DNA of 20,006 bases from JBFWQM01 sp050249455 (GTDB lineage Bacteria; Pseudomonadota; Alphaproteobacteria; MPNO01; VGEU01). The DNA is taken from positions 1 to 20,006 of the forward strand of contig JBFWQM010000080.1 of NCBI GenBank assembly GCA_050249455.1, read 5' to 3'. Within the stretch, counting starts at the first letter, position 1. Every line of letters begins with the position of its first letter. Positions 7,506 through 14,873 of the stretch are shown here, one piece after another. Below the pieces are notes generated by a model that ran no database searches, was not told the origin of the DNA, and was given only the letters and a program-made list of their open reading frames with translations. The position numbers were made by a program, and so were the translations under genes.

Positions 7506-8941
7506 TCATCCGCGCGGGCAGCCTAGCATATAGGACCAACGGGTTGTCAAACCGGCCCCCATGACCTCCACCATCACGACATAAGCCTCCGGCCCGCCCG
7601 GCGTCGGCTGCCAGTTGAAGGCGATTCGTCCGACGCCCGATACCGGCCCGCGCGTCTCGGCGATGACCCTGCCACGATAGTAGACCCGGATCATGTCAGG
7701 CTCGATGCGGGTGTTGTACTGCAGCTCCACCGGCCCCGGTTTGTCGCCCAGGAAGTGGCGGTTGCGGGTCACGCCGCGCCCGCCGCTCTGGCTCTCCACG
7801 TCGCACGGGGTCGTATCCGGCGGCGGTGTGGGCGGCGGCGGCGGCGGAGGTGGTGGCGCGGGTGGCGGCGGCGGTGGCGGTGGCGGCGGTGGTGGCGGCG
7901 CCGGCGGTGGCGGTGGCGGAGGAGGAGGAGGAGGAGGAGGCGGGGGCGGAGGAGGCGGTGGCGGCAGCGGGCACTCGGCGCGGCGCTGACCCAGCTCCTG
8001 CTCAAGCGCGTTCAGCCGGCTGCGCAACGTCCGTTCGCGCTCCTNNNNNNNNNNNNNNNNNNNNNNNNNNNNNNNNNNNNNNNNNNNNNNNNNNNNNNNN
8101 NNNNNNNNNNNNNNNNNNNNNNNNNNNNNNNNNNNNNNNNNNNNGGAGGAGGAGGAGGAGGAGGAGGCGGGGGCGGAGGAGGCGGTGGCGGCAGCGGGCA
8201 CTCGGCGCGGCGCTGACCCAGCTCCTGCTCAAGCGCGTTCAGCCGGCTGCGCAACGTCCGTTCGCGCTCCTGCTCCAGCAGAAGCTGCTGCAGCACCTCG
8301 GATTCTTCCGGATTGGCGACGCAGACGGGTGCGGCCGGCGCGAACTGGCGGGCGATCCACGGATAGGCGATCGCCGCGCCGGCGCCGATCAGCAGCAGCA
8401 TTACCGCGACCAGCGCCGCGGTGCGCCAGTCGGTGCGGCGCAGCGGCTCGGCCGGCACGCCGTCGTCCAGCCGGGCGATCAGGCCGAGGGGCGTCGCCGA
8501 CCCCGCCTGCAGCATGCCCCAGCCGGCCAGCACCGGCCGGCCCGGCAGGCCGGGCGCGGCATGGGCATAGACGGTCTCGAACGACGGGACCTCGACGGCC
8601 GCGGCGACCAGCGACGGCAAGTCGCCGTCGCGCGCCGCATCGCGCGCCGCGCGGGTCTGCGCGGCGCGGCGCAGCGCCGACACCAGGCGCCCCAGCTCGG
8701 CGCGCAGCGCCGCACGGCCGTCGGCATCCAGGGCGTCGTAGCGCTCGACGCGCCCGCCTTCCGGCACCGCGAAGCCGATCGAGTCCGCCGCGGCGTCGGG
8801 TGCGGCAAACAAGCCGGCCGTCTCCGGGCCGGTCGTCTCCGCCAGCAGCGCGGTCAGTCGAGCGTGCGCGCGGGCGTGGTCCCAGCCGTCCGGCAGCGTG
8901 ACGCGATGGCCGGGCAGCGGGAGGCGCGCGAGCAGGACCAT
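7506..8941 (-). CDS. Modular membrane protein with polyproline linker and C-terminal beta-rich domain (interrupted by assembly gap)
   Basis: As given, the gene is split by 100 N and a duplicated 127-nt block, which puts its halves in different frames. Removing one copy plus the N run (227 nt) leaves 1209 nt, exactly 403 codons, from ATG 8941 to TGA 7506. The rebuilt 402-residue protein has a cytosolic N-domain (about 1-150, LPDGWDHARAHARLTALL near 16-33, PGRPVLAGWG 133-142), one membrane helix (about 173-195), a charged helix between Cys207 and Cys248, a linker of about 50 residues that is nearly all proline, and a C-terminal domain of about 100 residues. That domain (GVTRNRHFLGD, MIRVYYRGRVIAETRGPVSG, YMLGCPRG) looks like a beta-sandwich of unknown binding role. 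It is paralogous to the three genes upstream. The true proline count is uncertain because the repeat sits at contig ends. Confidence 0.8.
7817..7968 (-). repeat. Polyproline-coding GGN/CCN low-complexity tract
   Basis: On the plus strand this is an almost unbroken series of GGN triplets (GGC, GGT, GGA), including a pure GGA run at 7918-7940. On the coding minus strand it encodes proline with a few alanine and threonine interruptions. The strand-biased G-run could form G-quadruplex or triplex DNA. It is the likely reason the assembly broke here. Confidence 0.85.
7918..8044. repeat. 127-nt duplicated block, left copy (assembly artefact)
   Basis: Identical base for base to 8145-8271 as far as I can read, and it ends directly at the N run. 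An exact overlap of 127 between neighbouring contigs fits a de Bruijn graph k-mer length. Both copies encode the same protein piece (ERERTLRSRLNALEQELGQ followed by RRAECPLP and prolines), which supports artefact over biology. Confidence 0.85.
8045..8144. other. Scaffold gap of 100 N
   Basis: Exactly 100 unknown bases, the usual placeholder for a gap of unknown size. Its flanks are the two identical 127-nt blocks, so the real gap is probably negative (overlapping contigs) or a small unresolved stretch of the proline repeat. Confidence 0.95.
8145..8271. repeat. 127-nt duplicated block, right copy (assembly artefact)
   Basis: Second copy of the block at 7918-8044. It continues seamlessly into the N-terminal part of the gene starting at 8941, while the left copy continues into the C-terminal part, so together they describe one sequence. 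Confidence 0.85.
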
Positions 8942-8965
8942 GGGTGCGTGCGCCCCGCTGCCCGC

Positions 8966-10132
8966 TCAGCGCTCGAAAAGCGCGGTGCCGCTCGGCTGGC
9001 CGCGGCGCGGCCCCTCGTTCGCGCGGCTCTCGCAGTTCGCCTGGTTCTCGTTGACCGGGCGGCAGACGTGGTCGGTGTTCACCTTGTAGTTGCCGCCGCC
9101 GAACTCGCAGCGGCCGACCTCCTTGATGCGCGCCGCCCCGTCCGGGTCGAACTGGACGCGCACCGGCTGCTGGCAGCGCCGGCCGCTGCTCAGCGAGATC
9201 TCGTGCGTCCCCTGGCCGCTGCGGTCGAAGCACAGCTTCCAGCCGGTCATCTGCTCGGTCTGCCCGGATTCGAACCACGTGAAGGACAGGGTCGAGCGCA
9301 GGTTCCAGCAGCCCTCGAACAGCGACACCTGGCGCTGCTCCCACTGGCTGCGCGGCAGCGCGGCGGTCCGGTTGCCGTTCGCGGGGGGCAGCGGGCAGGC
9401 GGTGCGGCGCGCCCCGAACTCGGACTGCAGGCGGGCGATCTCCTGGCGCAGCGTGCGCTCGCGCTCCTGCTCCTGCAGCAGGAGCCCGACCGTCTCGATG
9501 CCGCGCGGGTCGGCGCGGCACACCGCCGCCTGCGGCGTCAGCCAGCCGGCGATCGTCGGCGCCGCCAGCACCGCGACCAGCGCGACCGCCAGCACCGCGC
9601 CGGCCGCGGCCCACCAGCCGGCGCCGCCGCGCGCCGGCGGCGGCAATGCCGCGGCGGGCGGCGCCAGCCGGGCGATCAGGCCGGGACCGGCCGCCGCGCC
9701 GGCCGGCGCCAGGCCCCAGCCGGCCAGGATCGGCCGTCCCGGCTCGCCGCCGGCGCTATGCGCGAAGACGTGGTCGAAGCCCGGCACCTCGATCGCCGCG
9801 GCGACCAGCGCCGGCAGCCCACCGTCGCGCGCCGGGTCGCGCGCGGCGCGGGTGGCGGCGGCATCGCGCAGCACGCCGGCCAGGCGGCCGAGCTCCGCCT
9901 GCACCGCCGCGCGGCCGGCGGCGTCGAGCGCGCCGTAGGCGGCGACGCGGCCGTCGGGGGCGTGGTAGCCGATCTCGGTCGCGTCGGCGATCGGCGTGGC
10001 GAACAGCACGCCCGCTTCGGGCGCCGCCGCGCGCAGCAGCGCGGTCAGCGCCGCGTGAGCCCGCGCGTGGTCCCAGCCGGCCGGCAGCAGGACGGCGTGG
10101 CGGTCGCGCGGGAGGGCGGCGAGGGGCTGCAT
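8966..10132 (-). CDS. Modular membrane protein with Cys-rich C-terminal domain
   Basis: A 388-residue paralog of the neighbouring genes. The cytosolic N-domain (LLPAGWDHARAHAALTALL 15-33, GVLFATPIAD 41-50, GRPILAGWGLAPAG 132-145) leads through an Ala/Pro stretch to one membrane helix (about 173-195). A charged helix then lies between Cys205 and Cys246. The C-terminal module (about 262-388) is different from the sisters. It starts SLFEGCWNLRSTLSF and carries six cysteines (275, 301, 320, 342, 357, 367), likely three disulfides, in a beta-rich fold (GWKLCFDRSGQGTHEI, VRVQFDPDG, EFGGGNYKVNTDHVCRPV). It may be lipocalin-like, but I cannot assign it. ATG 10132 lies 11 nt after the preceding stop. 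The frame stays open far upstream, but that part is shadow of other genes. Confidence 0.85.
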   Translation of the reverse strand: MQPLAALPRDRHAVLLPAGWDHARAHAALTALLRAAAPEAGVLFATPIADATEIGYHAPDGRVAAYGALDAAGRAAVQAELGRLAGVLRDAAATRAARDPARDGGLPALVAAAIEVPGFDHVFAHSAGGEPGRPILAGWGLAPAGAAAGPGLIARLAPPAAALPPPARGGAGWWAAAGAVLAVALVAVLAAPTIAGWLTPQAAVCRADPRGIETVGLLLQEQERERTLRQEIARLQSEFGARRTACPLPPANGNRTAALPRSQWEQRQVSLFEGCWNLRSTLSFTWFESGQTEQMTGWKLCFDRSGQGTHEISLSSGRRCQQPVRVQFDPDGAARIKEVGRCEFGGGNYKVNTDHVCRPVNENQANCESRANEGPRRGQPSGTALFER

Positions 10133-10143
10133 CCGCGCCTCGG

Positions 10144-11442
10144 CTACTTCGCCGGCATTTCGAAGGTGCCGACGTCGGTGCCGGCGCTCGGCGCCACCCG
10201 ACCGTTGAACACCTGGTCCGGCTTGCCCTCGATGCGCAGGGTCACGCGGAACGTGGACGGCGCCGGCGCGCCGCGCGGGTTGCCGCTGTGCAGCACGCCG
10301 ATGCGGTAGGTGCCGGGCGGCGGCTCGTTGTCCCACACGATGTTCTCGACCGCATTGCCGGGCGGCTGGAACGGCGGCCGGGCGTTCTGGTCGATGTCGA
10401 GCTCGCCGCCGCAGCCGGTGCGCGCGTCGTAGTAGATGCGCGCGCCGTCGGGGCAGATCACCGCGAGGTCGAGGTCGTTCGTGTTGTCCCACGCCAGGAT
10501 GATCTGGACGCGGCCGGACCGCGCGCCCTGCTCGCGCGCACGCTCGGCGTCGCGGTTGGCTTGCGGTTGCGGCGGCGGCGGCGCGGGCGGCCGCTCGGCC
10601 TGCCGGTTGGGCGGCGGCTGCGGCGGGGTCTGCGGCTGCGGCGGCGTCTGCTGCGCGCGCTGCGGCGGCGGGCAGGCGACGCGCCGGTCGCCCAGGTCGC
10701 GGGCATGGCGCGCGATCTCCTCGCGCAGCCGGGCTTCGCGGTCCTGCTCGATGCGCAGCTCCTGCAGGATCGCGAGGTCGCCCTCGCGCGCCACGCACAC
10801 CGGCATCGGCGCGTTGAACCAGTGCAGCGGGTCCCACCACAGGAAGGCGAGCACCAGCGGCAGAAGGAGGAGCGCCACGGCTGCTGCCCATGGCGGCGCC
10901 CGGCGCTGCAAGACCGCCGCCGGCGGCCCGACGATCGCCATCGGCCCCTGCGCCACGCTGCGCCGGGCCTCGCCGACCAGCATCGCGGGCTGCGCGTTGC
11001 CGCCGGCGGAGGCGTGCGCCCAGGCGACCAGGATCGGCCGGCCGCCCTGCACGTACACCGCCTGCGGCCCCGGGATCTGCACCGCGACGCCGAGCAGCTC
11101 GGCCATGAAGCGGTCGCTCTCGCGCGCCGACCGGCGCAAGCTCTCGGTCTCGCGCTGGATGTCGGCCAGAAGCTGCTGCAGCGTCGCGCGGACGGCGTCG
11201 GCCTCCGCCTCCGGCAGGCTCGCCAGCGGCGTCGCGGCGCCCGGCCCCTCCGCGTACCAGTCGATGACGCCGCGGTCGGGGTCGGGGTTGGGCTCGGCGA
11301 ACAGCGCCGCGTGCGCCGGACCGCAGGCGCGGCGCAGGTAGGACGCGATCTGGTCCCACGCCTGGACCGCGACCTGGCCGCCGGTGCCCAGCGCCTGCAG
11401 GTCGGCGTTGCGGGTGGTGGCGATCAGCGCGCCGTCGGCCAT
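10144..11442 (-). CDS. Modular membrane protein with DUF2135/YfaP-like C-terminal domain
   Basis: A 432-residue protein. The N-domain carries the family landmarks HAALFAEP (44-51), GVIDWYAEG (58-66) and GRPILVAWAHASAGG (134-148). One membrane helix spans about 185-204, and a charged helix lies between Cys216 and Cys257. A Pro/Gln linker (258-295) leads to a C-terminal beta domain at about 311-432. The opening LAWDNTNDLDLAVICPDG (316-333) with the DLDL..V..PDG pattern matches the motif I associate with the YfaP/DUF2135 beta-sandwich, and PPGTYRIGVLHSG (375-387) fits the same fold. Aspartates in DNTNDLDL might bind a cation. The gene lies 21 nt after the protease-like gene and 11 nt before the next one. 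A vWA or pilin-tip role is not supported; function is unknown. Confidence 0.86.
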   Translation of the reverse strand: MADGALIATTRNADLQALGTGGQVAVQAWDQIASYLRRACGPAHAALFAEPNPDPDRGVIDWYAEGPGAATPLASLPEAEADAVRATLQQLLADIQRETESLRRSARESDRFMAELLGVAVQIPGPQAVYVQGGRPILVAWAHASAGGNAQPAMLVGEARRSVAQGPMAIVGPPAAVLQRRAPPWAAAVALLLLPLVLAFLWWDPLHWFNAPMPVCVAREGDLAILQELRIEQDREARLREEIARHARDLGDRRVACPPPQRAQQTPPQPQTPPQPPPNRQAERPPAPPPPQPQANRDAERAREQGARSGRVQIILAWDNTNDLDLAVICPDGARIYYDARTGCGGELDIDQNARPPFQPPGNAVENIVWDNEPPPGTYRIGVLHSGNPRGAPAPSTFRVTLRIEGKPDQVFNGRVAPSAGTDVGTFEMPAK

Positions 11443-11463
11443 CGCGGTGCCCCGGCCGCGCGG

Positions 11464-13287
11464 TCAGCGGCGCGCCGGCGCGGGCGCCGGCTTCGGCGCG
11501 GCGTTCGGGGCTGTGCCCGGCGCCGGCGCGGCGTTCGGCGTCGCGCCCGGGTCGGGCGCCGCGCCCGGCGCCGTGGGCGCCTGGGCGGTCGGCGGGGTCG
11601 CGGTCGGCGGCTCCGGCCGGCAGGCGCCGTCGCGGGTCTGCACCGCGACGTTCTGCTGCTGCAGCCAGTCGAGCACGCTGTCGGCCTTCTGCGCGTACTT
11701 CACCCGGTCGGCGACCTCGGTGGCGCGGCTGACGAAGGTGTTGATGCCGACCACCCGGCCGCAGGCGTCGACCAGCGGCCCGCCGCTGTTGCCCGGCGAG
11801 ATGTCGGCCGAATGCGGCATCACGATCAACCCGTTCTGCAGGTTCTGGATCGTGCTGATGCTGCCGCGGGTCAGCACCAGCTCCGGCGGCTCGCCCAGCC
11901 GGCCCTCGCGCAGCGCGGCCATGCCGGCCTCCACCCGCACCACGCTGGCCGGGTAGCCGGCGGCAACGACGTCGAGCAGCTTCTCGGCCGTCCGCGTCAT
12001 CGCCAGCGGCTGCGACCCCGGCACCGCCTCCGGCAGCTTCAGCACCGCGAAGTCCGGCTTGCCGGGCTCGGCCTTGCCGCCGGCGCCGGTGCTCTGCGCG
12101 ACGACGGTCGCCTTCAGCGCGCGGCCGATCGACTTCGACATCACGAAGACCTGGTCGGGGGCGGCGCCCTCGACGACGTGCGCGTTGGTGACCACGGTGT
12201 CGCCGGCGACGAAGAAGCCCGACCCGTGGCCGACCCCTTGCGCGCCAGCGGTGACGATCATGACGGTGGCGTGCTCCATCAGGTCGGCAAGCGATCCGGT
12301 GAACGGCTTGGCCTGCTGGTCCGGCGCGGACGGCGTGGTCGGCGGCACCGCGGCCGGCGGCACCGGCTGGTTCTGCGGCCGCACCGGCATCAGATCCTGG
12401 GCGGAGCCCTCGGCGCGGCAGACGTTGGGCGACTGCGCCGCCTGGCGGGCGCGCTCGACCTCGCGCTCCAGCGCCTCGTTGGTCTCGCGCTGCAGCCGGA
12501 TGGCGAGCTTGGTGCGCTCCTCGTCGACGATGCCGGCGGAAAGCTCCCTGCCGGCCATGTCGCGCACCAGGTGCGTCCACGCCAGCCAGAAGCCCAGGAT
12601 CAGGAAGATCAGCGCCACCGTCGCGAAGGCGGGGATCATCCACCACGGCCGCGGCGCGGCCGCCGCGACCGGCGCTGCGTGTGCGGCGGGCGCAGCTGCC
12701 GCCACGGGCCGCGGCGGCGGTGCGGCCGGGGCGGCGGCAGCGGCCATCGGCGCGGCCGGCGCGGGCGCGGCGGGCCGCGGCGCGGCGACCGGGTCGAAGA
12801 ACGTCGCGTCGGCAGCGGCCAGGCGCGGCGAATAGCGGCCCAGGGTGGCGCGCAGGTGGGCGGCCAGCGCCTCGTCGCCGGCGGTGCCCTTTGGCGCCAA
12901 GCCCCAGCCGGTCAGGATGACGCCGTCGTCGTCGACGACGATGTTCTCGGCCTCGCCGATCACCAGGGCCCGGCGCAGCAGCGGCCCGGCCTGCGGGTCG
13001 TCGAGCAGAGGGTCGATCGCGGCGAGCGCGGCGGAAAGCTGCGCCTCGGCCTCGGCGCGGCGCGACGGCGACAGGGCGGTGATCGGCTGCGGGTCGCCGC
13101 TGCCCTCGCCGTACCACGAGATCGCGCCGGCGCCCGCCACCGGCTCGGCGAACAGCACGGCGGCGCGGCCGCGGCCGGCCAGCCGCTCGCGCAGCGCCGC
13201 GTACTGGCCGGTGACCGGTCCGCCCGGCGCGGCGACCGAATCGAACCGGCCGAGATCGGTTTTCAGAAGAAAGCGCGGTTCCGCCAT
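11464..13287 (-). CDS. Modular membrane-anchored trypsin-like serine protease
   Basis: A 607-residue protein. The cytosolic N-domain (about 1-155; AAVLFAEPVAG 42-52, AISWYGEGSG 55-64, DGVILTGWGLAPKG 121-134) is related to its three downstream neighbours. An Ala/Pro linker, one membrane helix (about 215-240) and a charged helix (about 255-285) follow. Next is a trypsin-fold protease (about 335-545) with a complete triad: His370 in TNAHVV, Asp412 in PDFAVLKL and Ser501 in PGNSGGPL. This is the S1C/DegP-like arrangement, but no PDZ domain follows; the tail is a Pro/Ala-rich stretch. The catalytic part would face the periplasm. It lacks the paired cysteines of its sisters, with one Cys at 290. 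A GAGG lies 7 nt before the ATG. It is the first gene of the nine-gene minus-strand run. Confidence 0.92.
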   Translation of the reverse strand: MAEPRFLLKTDLGRFDSVAAPGGPVTGQYAALRERLAGRGRAAVLFAEPVAGAGAISWYGEGSGDPQPITALSPSRRAEAEAQLSAALAAIDPLLDDPQAGPLLRRALVIGEAENIVVDDDGVILTGWGLAPKGTAGDEALAAHLRATLGRYSPRLAAADATFFDPVAAPRPAAPAPAAPMAAAAAPAAPPPRPVAAAAPAAHAAPVAAAAPRPWWMIPAFATVALIFLILGFWLAWTHLVRDMAGRELSAGIVDEERTKLAIRLQRETNEALEREVERARQAAQSPNVCRAEGSAQDLMPVRPQNQPVPPAAVPPTTPSAPDQQAKPFTGSLADLMEHATVMIVTAGAQGVGHGSGFFVAGDTVVTNAHVVEGAAPDQVFVMSKSIGRALKATVVAQSTGAGGKAEPGKPDFAVLKLPEAVPGSQPLAMTRTAEKLLDVVAAGYPASVVRVEAGMAALREGRLGEPPELVLTRGSISTIQNLQNGLIVMPHSADISPGNSGGPLVDACGRVVGINTFVSRATEVADRVKYAQKADSVLDWLQQQNVAVQTRDGACRPEPPTATPPTAQAPTAPGAAPDPGATPNAAPAPGTAPNAAPKPAPAPARR

Positions 13288-13488
13288 CGGTAGGCCTCAT
13301 GGACAGAAGCGGCGCCCGGCCGCGGATGCGTGGCGCGGCGGGCGGCGGGCCGGGCCGGCGCCCCGGCGGTCCGCGGCGACGGGCGCCGGGACGCGCCGGA
13401 AGTCGCAGCCGATGGAACCGGGGATGACAACGAAGCCCTGTGAACGCGAAACGTACGACCGAGAGACGACGACGTCTCGTCGCCGCCG

Positions 13489-13516
13489 ATCATAACAACT
13501 TGACGGTGCCGGGCAA
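13489..13516 (-). promoter_or_regulatory. Possible sigma70-type promoter of the modular-protein operon
   Basis: On the minus strand TTGCCC (13516-13511) is followed after 16 nt by TATGAT (13494-13489), five of six bases of the consensus -10. It would give a leader of about 195 nt before the protease gene. That leader holds a small GAGACG/CGTCTC hairpin at 13463-13478. The spot is among the few AT-richer places in the window, but GC-rich alphaproteobacterial promoters are poorly predicted by eye. Confidence 0.3.
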
Positions 13517-13519
13517 TCT

Positions 13520-13543
13520 CCGCCGCGCGAACCGCAGCGGCGG
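13520..13543 (-). terminator. Possible hairpin terminator after the small basic protein gene
   Basis: CCGCCGC (13520-13526) pairs with GCGGCGG (13537-13543) around a 10-nt loop, beginning 4 nt beyond the stop codon at 13548. It has no U-tract, so it is only a candidate. Confidence 0.3.
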
Positions 13544-13547
13544 GCTC

Positions 13548-13742
13548 CTAGCCGTCGGCTTTCGCCTTGCCGTCGGGCCCGCCGTCTTCGGAATCCGGTT
13601 CGCCGGGCCCGTCCTGCTCGCCGCGCTCGGTCGCGCGCTGGGCCGCCCGGGCCTGGCGCTCCTTCAGCTTCTCCTCCTTGCGCAGCTTCTTGGCCCGGTC
13701 CCGATCGGCCCGCTGCATGCGGTAGTTCGGCTTGAAGGCCAT
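13548..13742 (-). CDS. Small basic protein of unknown function
   Basis: A 64-residue protein with a very good ribosome site: AAGGAG seven bases before the ATG at 13742. It begins MAFKPNYRMQRADRDRAKK, continues with a Lys/Arg/Glu-rich helix (LRKEEKLKERQARAAQR) and ends in an acidic, Gly-rich tail. Short proteins with this beginning are, from memory, widespread and uncharacterised in alphaproteobacteria. The charged helix suggests nucleic-acid or ribosome contact, but nothing proves it. It is followed by a weak hairpin, and its upstream neighbour, a fatty-acid-hydroxylase gene, ends 77 nt away on the same strand, so it may be separately expressed. Confidence 0.8.
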   Translation of the reverse strand: MAFKPNYRMQRADRDRAKKLRKEEKLKERQARAAQRATERGEQDGPGEPDSEDGGPDGKAKADG

Positions 13743-13819
13743 CGATCGCTCCTTGTCGTGGTGGGCCGGCCGGGCCAAGGCGGGGCCGCTCGTCGCGGCA
13801 CGGATCATGCCGCGCCCGG

Positions 13820-14725
13820 TCACGGCCGCGAGAACGGTCTCAACGCGCCGTCGCGGCGATCCCGCGCGGCCAGCCGGAACGGCTCGGCGAGCTGGCCCAG
13901 GAACGTCGCCGGCATCGGGTCGGCGATGCCGATGCGCGCCGGCGGCCGGCGGCGCGGGTTCAGGTAGGTGCCGAACAGGATGTCGAACAGCATCAGGTTC
14001 TCGCCGTAGTTGCGGTTGCCCTCGACAGCGTCCATCGAATGGTGCCAGCGGTGCAACGTCGGCGTGTTGAACAGATAGCTCAGCGGCCCGCAGCGCATGT
14101 CGACGTTGCAGTGGGTCAGCATGCCGATCACCGCGGTCACCGCGCTGACCCACAGGAACACCGCCTCCGGGGCGCCGGCGATGAACCACAGCGCCGCGCC
14201 GATCACGACGCTGGTCATCGAATCGACGACGTGGAAGCGGCCGGTGTTGACGAACCACAGCCGCGTCGCGCTGTGGTGGACGGCGTGGAAGCGCCACAGC
14301 GGCCGCCACTCGTGCGACAGCCGGTGGCGCCAGTAGAGGCCGAACTCGGCGATCACCAGGCCGAGCACGACCTGCGCCGCGAACGGCCAATGCTGCGGCC
14401 ACAGCCCGAAGCCGTGCGGCAGGACCTCCGCCGCCCCGACCACCAGGTCGACGGCGACGATCGCCTGCACGACACCCTTGTCGAGCAGCGTGTGCGCGAG
14501 GTCGGGTCCGATCTGCCCGTCGTCGGCCAGCCACGCCGCCTCGAACGGCAATGCTTGCTCCGCCCGCCACAGCAGCGCCGCCAGCATCAGGTAGGCGAGG
14601 TTGAACACCAGCACCGGCCACCCGATCTCGAAGCCGACCTGGACGACGAGGACGAAGCCGGTGACGACCGCGGGCCACAGCAAAAGCGACCAGATACGGC
14701 TGATTCGTCGGGATGGTGCGCGCAT
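13820..14725 (-). CDS. Sterol desaturase / fatty acid hydroxylase family membrane protein
   Basis: A 301-residue integral membrane di-iron enzyme. The histidine clusters of the family are all present: HRLSH (134-138), HAVHH (147-151), TH (204-205) and HRWHH (225-229), followed by NYGENLMLFDILFGTYLNP (239-257). Hydrophobic segments occur at about 12-32, 36-54, 84-102, 115-131 and 172-202. The family uses oxygen and an electron donor to hydroxylate or desaturate lipids, sterols or hopanoid-like substrates; the substrate cannot be told from sequence. The start at 14725 gives a basic N-terminus before the first helix. The gene is divergent from the substrate-binding-protein gene, with a 148-nt intergenic space that should hold both promoters. 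Confidence 0.92.
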   Translation of the reverse strand: MRAPSRRISRIWSLLLWPAVVTGFVLVVQVGFEIGWPVLVFNLAYLMLAALLWRAEQALPFEAAWLADDGQIGPDLAHTLLDKGVVQAIVAVDLVVGAAEVLPHGFGLWPQHWPFAAQVVLGLVIAEFGLYWRHRLSHEWRPLWRFHAVHHSATRLWFVNTGRFHVVDSMTSVVIGAALWFIAGAPEAVFLWVSAVTAVIGMLTHCNVDMRCGPLSYLFNTPTLHRWHHSMDAVEGNRNYGENLMLFDILFGTYLNPRRRPPARIGIADPMPATFLGQLAEPFRLAARDRRDGALRPFSRP

Positions 14726-14873
14726 GCGGCATCAGGGTCATACCGGACGCAATGCGTCAACCGGGGCCGCGCGGTCGCGCATTGCCGGAGGCGGGATCGG
14801 CCTGCTAGGAAGGCGCGCGACGCCGGACTGCTCCTCCGCAGCCGCCGTGGCTGGACTCACCGGGGAGACGACG
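14726..14873. promoter_or_regulatory. Divergent intergenic region
   Basis: 148 nt between two divergent starts (14725 on minus, 14874 on plus). It must contain promoters for both genes, but I cannot place convincing -35/-10 boxes. On the plus side GGGGAG ends 6-7 nt before the ATG at 14874 and decides that start. Confidence 0.4.

Noticed and set aside
7817..7968. CRISPR array or satellite DNA in the repetitive tract
   Set aside because: There are no repeat-spacer units; the triplet pattern is explained by proline codons.
7918..8271. Genuine tandem duplication inside the polyproline gene
   Set aside because: The copies are identical, exactly 127 nt long and separated by exactly 100 N; removing one restores the frame, so an assembly artefact is far more likely.
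7826..10309. Long plus-strand open frame across the gap
   Set aside because: Composition is Arg/Ala/Gln-rich without domains, it crosses the N run, and it lies antisense to clear genes.
10144..11442. A vWA domain in the second modular protein
   Set aside because: The DLDL..V..PDG motif is not the DxSxS MIDAS motif; the DUF2135/YfaP-like beta domain fits better.
8966..13300. One minus-strand open frame of over 1400 codons
   Set aside because: Only its last 389 codons (from ATG 10132) form a sensible protein; the rest is Arg/Ala/Gly-rich shadow of two better genes in another frame, caused by the high GC content.
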